A DNA stretch of 64,000 nt from Thauera carbonicopians (GTDB lineage Bacteria > Pseudomonadota > Gammaproteobacteria > Burkholderiales > Rhodocyclaceae), in assembly GCF_025699485.1 (NCBI RefSeq), contig NZ_JANUXN010000007.1, positions 20,395 to 84,394 on the forward strand, given 5' to 3'. Positions 17,021-25,436 of the stretch are shown here, piece by piece. The notes beneath the pieces are model-generated. The model did no database searches. It had not been told where the DNA came from and saw nothing but the letters and a program-made list of their open reading frames with translations. A program made the position numbers and the translations under genes. Numbering within the stretch: position 1 is the first letter of the stretch; each line of letters starts with the position of its first letter.

Positions 17021-17736
17021 TGCTGGAGACGATCCTGGATGAGCTCTTCCCTGACGGGCATAGTGTCAGGCTGGCTGGAAAAACCATCACCGGAGAAGCA
17101 GCCACTCCGCTCGGCACGGTTGCGGTGCTTGGCACCACCGATGCTGCGGCGATGGACCATGTGATTGCGCTGGGTCTCTCCGCCTTCATTCTGGAAACAG
17201 TGGCACATCACCCCGAACGGCCTTTCGTGTATCTGGTGGATACCAGCGGGCAGGCGCTGTCTCGTAGTGAGGAGCTGCTCTGTCTGAATGGTTCGCTGGC
17301 CCATTTGGCCGAATGCGTCGATCTGGCGCGTCGTCGCGGCCATCCCTCCCTCAGCCTCGTGACAGCAAACGCGGTGAGTGGCGGCTTCCTGTCCTATGGC
17401 CTGATGGCGGACCGAGTCTTTGCCCTGAACGACACCCAGGTCAGGGTCATGGATCTGCGGGCGATGTCGAGGGTGACCAAGATCGAGCATGAAAGGCTGG
17501 TCGAGTTGGCTGGTCACTCGCCGATCTTTGCACCCGGTGCGGAAAACTACGTGCAAATGGGGGCTGTCGAGGCGGTATTGGGCCTGCCTTCGGCCGACTG
17601 GCTGGTGGGAGCCCTGACGGCTCTCAAACAGGAGGCGGTATTGCGCGATCATCGGATGGAATCGGGCTTTAGCCGGGGTGGGCGCTTGCTGGCAAAACCC
17701 ATCGCACTGTCGATCCAGCCTGCTCCCGGTACATGA
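17017..17736 (+). CDS. mdcE: Malonate decarboxylase gamma subunit
   Basis: A protein of 239 aa, the second half of the carboxyltransferase pair with MdcD. Family features are ETVAHHPERPFVYLVDTSGQALSRSEELL, LARRRGHPSLSLVTANAVSGGFLSYGLMADRVFAL and IFAPGAENYVQMGAVEAVL. The ATGATG start overlaps the mdcD stop and its own stop overlaps mdcG by 4 nt. Confidence 0.95.
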   Translation: MMLETILDELFPDGHSVRLAGKTITGEAATPLGTVAVLGTTDAAAMDHVIALGLSAFILETVAHHPERPFVYLVDTSGQALSRSEELLCLNGSLAHLAECVDLARRRGHPSLSLVTANAVSGGFLSYGLMADRVFALNDTQVRVMDLRAMSRVTKIEHERLVELAGHSPIFAPGAENYVQMGAVEAVLGLPSADWLVGALTALKQEAVLRDHRMESGFSRGGRLLAKPIALSIQPAPGT

Positions 17737-18395
17737 TGATGCGCCGGCACGATCGGGTCTGGCTGCATCCTTCGGCGGTCTTCAGCAGCAACTGCATGCC
17801 GGTGGATGGTTTTCACTGGCAGCAGGTGCAGGACTGGATATGCCGTGGCAGGCCGCTGGTCGTGCCGCGGCAGGCGGCCTCTGCAACGCAGATCGTGCTG
17901 GGGTTGGCATTGCCTGCGCATAGCGATGGGAAGCGGCTGAGCATACAGGTGGAACGCAAGGACATATCGGCGGTTTTCCCGCCGATGCCCTTGGCGAAGT
18001 GCCTGCAGATTCTGTCCGGACGTGATCGGGACTGCCTGGTGTGGCTGGATGCGGCCATGCATGGTGCGGGTGTTCGGATCGGTATTTATGGTTCGATGGC
18101 CTGGGAACTGGTCAGCGGGGAAACATACCGGAACGAGGCCTCCGATCTCGATGTCGTCTGCGATGTGATCGAGATGAATCAGGTCAACATGCTTCTTGTG
18201 GCGCTGCAGAAGGCGGCGGCAGGACTGTCCTTTCCGCTGGATGGCGAAATCCGTTTCCCGAATGGGCAAGCCGTTGCCTGGCGTGAACTGTTGATCTGCA
18301 GGAATACACCCGGTGCGAAAGTGCTTGCCAAGGGCGACGAAGAGATCGAATTGGTAGCGATCGAAACCTTGATGGATGGGTTGAGGGAGGGATAG
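17733..18395 (+). CDS. mdcG: Phosphoribosyl-dephospho-CoA transferase (holo-ACP synthase of malonate decarboxylase)
   Basis: A protein of 220 aa. MdcG transfers the phosphoribosyl-dephospho-CoA precursor made by MdcB onto the MdcC serine. It is a nucleotidyltransferase-fold enzyme: GIYGSMAWELVSGETYRNEASDLDVVCDV carries the GS...DxD metal-binding pattern typical of the fold. The N-terminus HDRVWLHPSA is characteristic of the family. One nucleotide separates its stop from the GTG start of mdcB. Confidence 0.93.
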   Translation: MMMRRHDRVWLHPSAVFSSNCMPVDGFHWQQVQDWICRGRPLVVPRQAASATQIVLGLALPAHSDGKRLSIQVERKDISAVFPPMPLAKCLQILSGRDRDCLVWLDAAMHGAGVRIGIYGSMAWELVSGETYRNEASDLDVVCDVIEMNQVNMLLVALQKAAAGLSFPLDGEIRFPNGQAVAWRELLICRNTPGAKVLAKGDEEIELVAIETLMDGLREG

Positions 18396-18396
18396 C

Positions 18397-19287
18397 GTGA
18401 TCGAAGCGTCTTTGTCTGCGAATGCCGCTAGCTTGATGTCCGATCGATATGTGCTGCCGGCGCAGCGCATCGGAAGGCTTGCGCTGGCCTGCCTTCATCG
18501 CGAGGTGGCGTTGGAGTACAAGCCGGGTCTGGTGACACCGTGGAGCCAGGGCAGCCATGAGGATATGGATTTTTCCACTTTTCTGCGAAGCCTGCAGTCC
18601 CTGCGCCACTACTTTCCGGAGATTGCCACATGTGGATGCGGTAGACCGGATTTCCGTGAACTGCGATTGCTCGGTATCGAGGCGGAGCGGCAAATGTTGC
18701 TGGCTACCGGCGGCATCAATACGCATAGAGGCGCCATATTCAACTTGGGCTTGCTGTGTGCGGCGGCAGGCTTGATCACGGCCAAGCAGCAAGGCCTGGA
18801 GGCGGCTTTGGCTTGTGCGGTGGTGCGGGAGTCATGGGGGGTGTCCATCATGGCTTCGCCGACAGATGGGCATGATGAGTATCGTTTCAGTCATGGGCAG
18901 AAAGTAGCCGTACGTTATGGTGTGGGTGGTGCGCGTGCAGAGGCGGCCGCAGGCTTTCCGTCGGTCGTAGCTGTCGGTTTGCCGGTCTATCTATCCGTAC
19001 TGGAAACGACTGGCGATGCCACGTGTGCGGAAACACAGGCGCTTTTTGCGTTGATCGCGTCCTTGGACGATACCAACCTGTTGTGGCGTGGCGGCGCTGC
19101 CGGGCTGGCGCATGCGAAACGCACCGCGGCAGATTTCATCGCGCGTGGCGGTGTACTCGCAAGAGACTGGAGAAGGAGGGTCGATGCTATCGACTCGGAT
19201 TTCAGATCACGCCGTTTGAGCCCCGGTGGAAGTGCTGATCTGCTGGCAGTTACGCTCTTTCTTGCCCGCATCGGGGAGCTTGGCTGA
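18397..19287 (+). CDS. mdcB: Triphosphoribosyl-dephospho-CoA synthase
   Basis: A protein of 296 aa starting with GTG one nucleotide after mdcG. MdcB (CitG family) joins ATP and dephospho-CoA to make the prosthetic-group precursor for MdcC. Family motifs are EVALEYKPGLVTPWSQGSHEDMDF, where the standard 'KPGLV(T/S)...GAHxDM' is recognisable, TGGINTHRGAIFNLG, and late DDTNLLWRGG. Together with MdcG it makes the operon self-sufficient for cofactor assembly. Confidence 0.94.
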   Translation: MIEASLSANAASLMSDRYVLPAQRIGRLALACLHREVALEYKPGLVTPWSQGSHEDMDFSTFLRSLQSLRHYFPEIATCGCGRPDFRELRLLGIEAERQMLLATGGINTHRGAIFNLGLLCAAAGLITAKQQGLEAALACAVVRESWGVSIMASPTDGHDEYRFSHGQKVAVRYGVGGARAEAAAGFPSVVAVGLPVYLSVLETTGDATCAETQALFALIASLDDTNLLWRGGAAGLAHAKRTAADFIARGGVLARDWRRRVDAIDSDFRSRRLSPGGSADLLAVTLFLARIGELG

Positions 19288-19288
19288 T

Positions 19289-20185
19289 ATGCGGCTCGCC
19301 CTCTTGTTCAGCGGTCAGGGCGGGCAGCGCGCGGAGCATTGGCGCCAGGCCGAGGCAAGCGCAGCCTGTGGGTTCCCGGCTGTCCTTGCCGAACGGGATC
19401 GGGCGGAAGGATGCGAGGGTGCCATCACCAGGAACAGCGTGGCCCAGCCGATGATCTTCGCGCACCAGATGCTGATCTGGAGGCAACTCAGTGCTGTCCT
19501 GCCGCGTCCGATCTGCGTTGCTGGCTATTCCCTGGGTGAAATGGCTGCATGTTGTGCGGCCGGGGCATTTTCCGGTGACGAGGGTATCCGCTTGTGCATC
19601 GAGAGGGCTCGACTGATGGACGAAGCCGCCCCCTCCGGCAACGGCATGCTGGCAGTGATCGGGCTTAGCCGGGATCTGGTGGAACAGGTGACGGCGGATT
19701 TTGGCCTTGCCATCGCGATCGTCAACGGCGATCGGCATTTCGTGGTGGCGGGGCTCTGCGATGGTCTGGTGCTGGCAGAGGCGCGCTTCCATGATCTGGG
19801 CGCTGTACGGCTGGCTCGCCTGCCCGTCGAAACGCCGTCGCACACGCCCGTGCTGGCGGCTGCATCCGCAGGCTTCGCAAAGCGTCTGCTTCAGATCCCC
19901 GATGGAAGGTTGCTGTGCCCTGTGCTCAGTGCCATCGATGCCTGCGCAAACCAGAGGGTCAGGCCGGCATTGGATGCACTGGCCCGGCAGATCAGCCAGC
20001 CGATGAACTGGGCCTTGTGCATGGAAGTGATCCGGGAGCTATGTCCGGACGTCGTCCTGGAAATCGGCCCGGGGAATGCCCTTGCACGATTGTTCGCTGA
20101 AATCGCGCCGCATATTCGAGTGCGCGCCAGCGATGATTTCCGGAGCATCGATGGGCTTCTTGCTTGGATAGGCCGGTTTGGCTGA
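19289..20185 (+). CDS. mdcH: Malonate decarboxylase subunit MdcH (malonyl-CoA:ACP transacylase)
   Basis: A protein of 298 aa in the FabD family. It loads malonyl (or acetyl) groups on the new holo-MdcC to start the cycle. The nucleophile elbow is GYSLGE (Ser81), the N-terminal FSGQGGQ is intact, and FETPSHTPV-like residues (VETPSHTPVL) supply the histidine. The start one nucleotide after mdcB was chosen over a longer in-frame leader. It is the last gene of the coupled mdc series; a 232-nt gap follows. Confidence 0.94.
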   Translation: MRLALLFSGQGGQRAEHWRQAEASAACGFPAVLAERDRAEGCEGAITRNSVAQPMIFAHQMLIWRQLSAVLPRPICVAGYSLGEMAACCAAGAFSGDEGIRLCIERARLMDEAAPSGNGMLAVIGLSRDLVEQVTADFGLAIAIVNGDRHFVVAGLCDGLVLAEARFHDLGAVRLARLPVETPSHTPVLAAASAGFAKRLLQIPDGRLLCPVLSAIDACANQRVRPALDALARQISQPMNWALCMEVIRELCPDVVLEIGPGNALARLFAEIAPHIRVRASDDFRSIDGLLAWIGRFG

Positions 20186-20386
20186 CAGTATCCAGGTGAC
20201 TCATTCATGCATGCCGGGTGGCGGAGCGAAGAAGCTCTTCGAATACTCTGGTGCTTGAAACGAGCTGAACATTCCATTTTTGAGGCGTTTCGAGACAAAA
20301 TCGGAGCTGTACTGCCTGTAAAAATGGTGATTCGCCAATGACGTTGAACCGTGGTCAGTCGCGACTATCATTGCGCGGCAGAGCTC

Positions 20387-20400
20387 TCCGAAAGTTCGGA
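20387..20400. promoter_or_regulatory. Inverted repeat before the LysR gene
   Basis: TCCGAA and TTCGGA form a perfect dyad with a 2-nt centre, 18-31 nt upstream of the LysR start. It lies in the 232-nt gap after mdcH, which otherwise holds no gene. An autoregulatory operator is possible, though it could equally be part of a leader. Confidence 0.4.
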
Positions 20401-20417
20401 TTATTCGAGGTGCCCCA

Positions 20418-21392
20418 ATGAAGAAAATTCCTCTTTCCAAATTGGATTGGGATGATGTAAAGATATTTTTGAGCATATACCGTGCCGGCAGTCTCCTGAA
20501 AGCATCGCAGCAACTGTCGTTGAACCAATCCACCTTGAGCAGGCGCCTTTCCCAGCTCGAGTTGTGCCTTGGCGGAGCTTTATTCGAAAGGCAGCGCACG
20601 GGCCTCAAGCCGACCGATCTGGCCCATATTCTGGCCGCTCCAGGGAATGAGATGGAACGTGCAATCATTTCCTTTCAGGAGACCTTGGGTAGCGAAGGTC
20701 CCGATCCCACAGGCACGGTGCGGATTGCGATGATGGAAGGCATCGGGACAATGTTCGTCGCCAGACACCTGCAACCGCTGCTCGTCCGCTATCCGGATTT
20801 GCACATCGAGCTGGTGACATCGTCCTCCTTGGTCAATGTCAGCCGGAGGGAGGCTGACGTATTCGTCAGTTTCTTCAAACCGGATGGCAAGGGCATGGCC
20901 AGCCATTATATCGGGGATTTTCGGCTTTATTTATACGGATCTATCGAGTATATCGAAAGCGCTGGTATTCCTAATTCCATCGAGGATCTGGAGAACTACA
21001 GTTTTGTCGGCTACATCCAGGATCTCATCAAACTTGATGTCGTACGCTGGCTCGACGAGATCATCGTCCGTCCACGCATGGCGTTTCAGTCCAACAGCAT
21101 GTTGGCGCAGATGTCGGCATGCGCATCCGGTCTCGGATTTGCCTTATTGCCTAAATTTTCTGTTATCAACGAAACGAACCTTGTTCCGGTTCTTCCTGAT
21201 ATAGCCTACGTTAAGCGCGAACTATGGGTCAGCGTCCACCAGGATTTACAGTTTTCAAAGCGTGTCTCACTTGTGCAGAATTTCCTGCGCGCAATGTTCA
21301 GTGAGAATCTCGACTGGCTCAATGGGCCACCCGATGCTGAACCCCGCGGAAGGAGGTCTTTTGAGCACCTTGAACGGGCTATGTTTTCATAA
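20418..21392 (+). CDS. LysR-type regulator of the nitrilase/mdc island
   Basis: A protein of 324 aa. The N-terminus is a LysR helix-turn-helix (LDWDDVKIFLSIYRAGSLL, then SLNQSTLSRRLSQLELCLGG), followed by the effector domain (GTVRIAMMEGIGTMFVARHL, MSACASGLGFALLPKF). Malonate decarboxylase loci usually carry a LysR gene, but MdcR is typically divergent and upstream; here it is downstream on the same strand. The last 20 or so residues (after DWLNGPPDAEP) do not look like a LysR end and run straight into a truncated cation-efflux gene, so the native tail may have been changed at the island junction. Composition is low in G+C. Confidence 0.87.
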   Translation: MKKIPLSKLDWDDVKIFLSIYRAGSLLKASQQLSLNQSTLSRRLSQLELCLGGALFERQRTGLKPTDLAHILAAPGNEMERAIISFQETLGSEGPDPTGTVRIAMMEGIGTMFVARHLQPLLVRYPDLHIELVTSSSLVNVSRREADVFVSFFKPDGKGMASHYIGDFRLYLYGSIEYIESAGIPNSIEDLENYSFVGYIQDLIKLDVVRWLDEIIVRPRMAFQSNSMLAQMSACASGLGFALLPKFSVINETNLVPVLPDIAYVKRELWVSVHQDLQFSKRVSLVQNFLRAMFSENLDWLNGPPDAEPRGRRSFEHLERAMFS

Positions 21393-21919
21393 ACCTGGCC
21401 TATGCGGCCTTTCGGCTGGGGCGTCGAGCTGCGGACAGCAAGCGCACCTTCGGCTATCTGCGCTTCGAGGTGATCGCTGGCTTCGTCAATGCGATCATGC
21501 TCTTCGGCATCGTCGCCTGGATCATCCATGAGGCATGGGAACGCTTCTCGGAGCCCCAGCCCATCCTCGCCGGCCCCATGCTGCTGGTCGCCATTGCCGG
21601 CTTGCTGATCAACTGCCTCGTGCTTTGGATCATGACGCGCGGCGAGACCGGTCATGTCAACGTCAAGGGTGCCATCCTCCATGTGATGGGCGACCTGCTG
21701 GGCTCGGTCGGCGCCATCATCGCGGCCGTTGTCGTGTATTACACGGGGTGGACGCCGATCGACCCGATCCTGTCCGTCCTGGTGTCGGCGCTGATCCTGC
21801 GCAGCGCCTGGAAGCTGCTCGCCAAGTCGATGCACATTTTTCTGGAAGGCGCGCCCGACGGCGTGTCGCCGGAGCTGGTTCATCGGCATGGCCAGGCCTA
21901 CGATGGACATGTGCATTGA
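21392..21919 (+). pseudogene. Decapitated cation diffusion facilitator (CzcD-like) gene
   Basis: From the LysR stop onward a new frame reads NLAYAAFRLGRRAADSKRTFGYLRFEV, GFVNAIMLFGIVAWIIHEAWERF, VNVKGAILHVMGDLLGSVGAI and TPIDPILSVLVSALILRSAWKLL. This is the middle of a CDF heavy-metal/H+ antiporter from the end of helix 2 onward. The N-terminal helices and histidine-rich start are absent, and after PELVHRHGQ the frame ends without the cytoplasmic metal-binding domain. No start codon with a ribosome site precedes it. It is therefore a remnant, cut at the 5' side exactly where the low-GC island ends. Confidence 0.85.
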
Positions 21920-21990
21920 GCGCCACAGCGGATCGGCATCGCCGGTTTATCCCCACTCACGCCTGAAATGACGCGGGCGGCAGACGTGGA

Positions 21991-22022
21991 AAGGCCCAAC
22001 TCCATCTCTGGCGTTGGGCCTT
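21991..22022. terminator. Hairpin between the CDF remnant and nrdJ
   Basis: AAGGCCCAAC and GTTGGGCCTT make a perfect 10-bp stem with a 12-nt loop. It lies about 70 nt beyond the nrdJ stop on the minus strand. The T-tract is short, so it is a probable but not ideal terminator. Confidence 0.6.
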
Positions 22023-22093
22023 CGAGTTTCCATCAGCTAGCCGAAGCTCATGCGTGGATCCACACGGCCTGTGCCGGGTGAAGCCACCACACC

Positions 22094-24982
22094 TCAACCG
22101 CAGGTGCCGACTGCGCCGCAGGCCGTGCAGAAATCGCAACCATCCTTGCGGATCACCGTGTGGTTGCCGCACTCGGTGCACAGCGCGCCCTGCATCAGCT
22201 TCGGTTCGCTGTCGTCACGCGGCGACTCGAGGATGCCCATCTCGCGCGTCGGGTAGCCGCGCTCGTCGAGCACGCCGAGCATGGCGTAGCGGTGGATGAT
22301 GAGCTGGGCGAGGTAGGCCACCGTGCTGGGGTAGTTGGTCTGGCGCTTGGTGCCGGGGATGAAGGCCATGAAGTCGCCCAGCGGCTCGGGGTAGTCGAGC
22401 AGCTTGCGCAGCTTCATGCCGATCCAGGCCGGGTCCATGACGCGCATGTCGAGCGACAGGATGCGGGTCAGGCCGTCCAGCGCACGCGGGTAGTTGCCCG
22501 ACAGCCACACCGAGTAGGGGCGGGTGACGCCGTCCGGCAGGGTGATTTCCTTCAGGCCGAGCACGAAGTCTTCGCCGGTGGCCGGATTGTAGAGATCCAC
22601 CGTCCACGACAGCGTGCCGTCGGTGCCGGTCTTGGGCTCTTCGAGGCTGAACAGGGTGTCGAGCACCGGGTTGGCTTCGTCTTCCTTGTCGAAGACGTGC
22701 AGCGCTTCGCAGCGGTAGCGCACGACCTGGGCGAAGGCCGACACCGTGCCGGGGAAGAGCTTCTTCTCGCCGTGCGGCGGGAAGGGCATCTCGAAGGATT
22801 TTTCGCCGACGGTGCGGGCCAGGGTTTCGAGCTTGAGCTTGAGCCAGCCGCGGTCGTTGGCGCGCATGTCCATCGACAGGGTCTTGGCCACCGCGCCCAG
22901 GCCGCGCGGCTGGTCGGCGCCGTTGACCCACACTTCGAACGGGAAGCTGCCGCCGTTGTTGCCGACCTGGCCGACGAACAGCGCGAAGTCGCCGGTCGGG
23001 GTGTTCAGCATGTAGGTCCAGGCCATGTTGCCGTCCGGCATGTCGGGGCGGCCGGGCCAGCGCAGGCTGGACAGCACCGGCGCCGGCAGGCTCTTGATCG
23101 ACAAGCGGCGGTTGGCGTCGGACAGTTCGACGTCGTGCGGCTGCTTCTGCTCGCTGGTCGGCGTGACCGACAGCACCGAACCCAGCACGCTGTTGGGGCG
23201 GTAGGTGGCGAGCCCCTTCAGGCCGGCTTTCCAGGCGGTGAGGTAGAGGTCCTCGAACTCGGTATAGGGGTAGTCCTCGGGCACGTTCACCGTCTTGGAG
23301 ATGGACGTGTCGATGTAGGGGGCGACCACCGCGACCATGTCCTTGTGCGCCTGCGCGGAGATTTCCAGCGCGGTGACGAAGGACGGCGGCAGGGCCTCGA
23401 CGTTGCCGCCGAGGTGGCGGTACAGGCGCCAGGCGTAGTCCTCGACCGCGTACTCCTTGAAGGTGCCGTCGGCCATGCGCTTGCGGCGGGTGTAGGTGTA
23501 GGAGAAGGGCGGTTCGATGCCGTTGGAGGCGTTGTCGGCGAAGGCCAGGCTGATCGTGCCGGTGGGCGCGATCGACAGCAGGTGCGAGTTGCGGATGCCG
23601 TGCTTGCGGATCTTGTCCTTGACCTCGGCCGGCAGGCGCGAGGCGAAGTTGCCGCCCGACAGGTAGAGGTCGGCGTTGAACAGCGGGAAGGCGCCGCGCT
23701 CACGGGCCAGCTCGGCCGAGGCCAAGTAAGCGCGGTTGCGCATGAATTCGGAGATCTTGCGTGCTTCCTCGCGTGCCTCGGGGGTGTCGTAGCGCTTGCC
23801 GAGCATGATCAGCGCGTCGCCCAGGCCGGTGAAGCCGAGGCCGACGCGGCGCTTGGAAGCGGCTTCGGCGCGCTGCTGCTCGAGCGGCCAGTGGGTGCTG
23901 TCGAGCACGTTGTCGAGCATGCGGATGGAGACGTCGACCACCTTGCCGAAGCCGGCGTAGTCGAACTCGGCCTTGTCGCTGAACGGGTTCTTGACGAAGG
24001 GCGTCAGGTTGATCGAGCCCAGGCAGCAGCAGCCGTAGGGCGGCAGCGGCTGTTCGGCGCAGGGGTTGGTGGCCTCGATGGTCTCGCAGTAGTACAGGTT
24101 GTTGTCCTGGTTCATGCGATCCAGGAACAGGATGCCCGGCTCGGCGTGGTCGTAGGTGGACCGCATGATCTGGTCCCACAGCGCGCGGGCGCGCACCTTG
24201 CGATAGACCCACAGGCCGTCGTCGCGCTGGTAGGCGCCGGCTTCCTTGAGCTCGGCGGTGGGTTCGGCCTTGTGCGCCAGTTCGACGTCGCCGTCGGCTT
24301 CGACCGCCTGCATGAAGGGATCGGTGACGCCGACCGAGATGTTGAAGTTGGTGAGGTCGCCGTGGTCCTTGGCGTGGATGAATTCCTCGATGTCCGGATG
24401 GTCGCAGCGCAGCACGCCCATCTGCGCGCCGCGGCGCGCGCCGGCCGATTCGACGGTCTCGCACGAGCGGTCGAACACCCGCATGTAGGACACCGGGCCG
24501 GAGGCGTTGGAGGCCGTGCCCTTGACCAGCGCGCCCTTCGGCCGGATCGACGAGAAGTCGTAGCCGACGCCGCCGCCGCGGCGCATGGTTTCGGCGGCCT
24601 GGGCCAGCGCGGTGTAGATGCCGGGGCGGCCGTCGACCGCTTCGGTGACCGAGTCGCCCACCGGCTGGACGAAGCAGTTGATCAGCGTGGCGGCCAGCGT
24701 GGTGCCGGCGGCGCTGTTGATGCGGCCGGCGGGGACGAAGCCTTTCTCCTGCGCTTCGAGGAACTTGGCTTCCCAATGGGCGCGCTTGTCCTCGGTTTCG
24801 ACCGCGGCCAGTGCGCGGGCGACGCGCTGGCGCACTTCGGCGATGGATTGCTCGTCGCCCTTGGCGTATTTCTCGACGAGCACTTCGCCGGAGATTTCCT
24901 GCATCGGCAGGTTGGCGGCACTGGGCTTGGCGGCGCTGTGGATGGCTGCGCTGGTGGTCTCGCTCATGGTGTTTTTCTTCAT
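22094..24982 (-). CDS. nrdJ: Adenosylcobalamin-dependent (class II) ribonucleotide reductase
   Basis: A protein of 962 aa that reduces ribonucleotides to deoxyribonucleotides using coenzyme B12 to make a thiyl radical, so it works with or without oxygen. Visible features are the first redox cysteine in [25 protein letters not shown], the radical segment [14 protein letters not shown], and [22 protein letters not shown]. The C-terminal tail CTECGNH...[14 protein letters not shown] holds zinc-ribbon and reducing cysteines. The ATG at 24982 is used; a second in-frame ATG (MSETTSAA) at 24967 is possible and neither has a strong ribosome site. No cobalamin riboswitch was recognised upstream; a NrdR-like box was. 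Confidence 0.95.
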   Translation of the reverse strand: MKKNTMSETTSAAIHSAAKPSAANLPMQEISGEVLVEKYAKGDEQSIAEVRQRVARALAAVETEDKRAHWEAKFLEAQEKGFVPAGRINSAAGTTLAATLINCFVQPVGDSVTEAVDGRPGIYTALAQAAETMRRGGGVGYDFSSIRPKGALVKGTASNASGPVSYMRVFDRSCETVESAGARRGAQMGVLRCDHPDIEEFIHAKDHGDLTNFNISVGVTDPFMQAVEADGDVELAHKAEPTAELKEAGAYQRDDGLWVYRKVRARALWDQIMRSTYDHAEPGILFLDRMNQDNNLYYCETIEATNPCAEQPLPPYGCCCLGSINLTPFVKNPFSDKAEFDYAGFGKVVDVSIRMLDNVLDSTHWPLEQQRAEAASKRRVGLGFTGLGDALIMLGKRYDTPEAREEARKISEFMRNRAYLASAELARERGAFPLFNADLYLSGGNFASRLPAEVKDKIRKHGIRNSHLLSIAPTGTISLAFADNASNGIEPPFSYTYTRRKRMADGTFKEYAVEDYAWRLYRHLGGNVEALPPSFVTALEISAQAHKDMVAVVAPYIDTSISKTVNVPEDYPYTEFEDLYLTAWKAGLKGLATYRPNSVLGSVLSVTPTSEQKQPHDVELSDANRRLSIKSLPAPVLSSLRWPGRPDMPDGNMAWTYMLNTPTGDFALFVGQVGNNGGSFPFEVWVNGADQPRGLGAVAKTLSMDMRANDRGWLKLKLETLARTVGEKSFEMPFPPHGEKKLFPGTVSAFAQVVRYRCEALHVFDKEDEANPVLDTLFSLEEPKTGTDGTLSWTVDLYNPATGEDFVLGLKEITLPDGVTRPYSVWLSGNYPRALDGLTRILSLDMRVMDPAWIGMKLRKLLDYPEPLGDFMAFIPGTKRQTNYPSTVAYLAQLIIHRYAMLGVLDERGYPTREMGILESPRDDSEPKLMQGALCTECGNHTVIRKDGCDFCTACGAVGTCG

Positions 24983-25076
24983 CCGTGGGTGGGTCTGACG
25001 TGGATCCGGGTTCGGACTGAAGAATAGCGCGGAAACGGGATAAGATCAAAAAAATATTATTCAATAAAATCAATAA

Positions 25077-25082
25077 ATTATA
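25077..25082 (-). promoter_or_regulatory. Candidate -10 element of nrdJ
   Basis: On the minus strand an exact TATAAT lies in a very AT-rich leader about 95 nt before the nrdJ start. The -35 region is poor. It is placed 31 nt downstream of the NrdR-like box, so a bound repressor would cover the -35 region. Confidence 0.45.
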
Positions 25083-25113
25083 TGTTTTGTTTGTGTTGGA
25101 TGGAAAAATGAAA

Positions 25114-25130
25114 CACTACATATAGTAGTG
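25114..25130. promoter_or_regulatory. Putative NrdR box
   Basis: CACTAC and GTAGTG form perfect 6-bp arms around an ATATA centre. The layout resembles the NrdR consensus (ACACwATATmTAGTGT-like) found ahead of ribonucleotide reductase operons. A clear second box, which usually lies about three helical turns away, was not found. Control of nrdJ by NrdR is therefore likely but not certain. Confidence 0.6.
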
Positions 25131-25263
25131 ATTTTTGGGCTGGTTTTTGCCCTGAAAGCCGCGAAAACAGTGGGTTTCGGGCGGATCGAGCGGGCATCCG
25201 GCGTGTGATCCGCTGCTGCGCAGATGGTACGTATCGGCTCAACTGCCGAAGCCGGTTTGCTCC

Positions 25264-25281
25264 GAAACGACACAGTCCGTG
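25264..25281. promoter_or_regulatory. Shared upstream motif, copy 1 (candidate activator site)
   Basis: GAAACGACACAGTCCGTG lies about 65 nt upstream of the sigma54-like element of the first outer-membrane gene. A 16-of-18 match occurs at 28449-28466, at a similar distance from the second sigma54 promoter. It is a candidate enhancer half-site for the activator encoded between the two genes. Confidence 0.5.
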
Positions 25282-25345
25282 TGGTCTCCGGCCCTCCGGA
25301 ATGCCAGGATTCCTGTAACCATATGTTTTTTCGATTCTTATTTTC

Positions 25346-25362
25346 TTGGCACGATTTGTGAT
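25346..25362 (+). promoter_or_regulatory. Degenerate sigma54 promoter of outer-membrane gene copy 1
   Basis: TTGGCACG supplies a perfect -24 element, but ten nucleotides after the GG the invariant -12 GC reads GA. The surrounding TTATTTTCTTGGCACG matches the intact promoter before copy 2. This copy is therefore probably weak or silent. Confidence 0.55.
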
Positions 25363-25436
25363 GGGGAAGGGGCGGAGGCTGGCTGCCCGGTGCCGGGAAG
25401 CGGCCGCCGAACAATACGACTACCGGAGACAAGGAA

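Noticed and set aside
24983..25436. Cobalamin riboswitch before the B12-dependent nrdJ
   Set aside because: The leader is AT-rich and lacks the conserved B12-box sequence; only a NrdR-like box and a -10 element could be supported.
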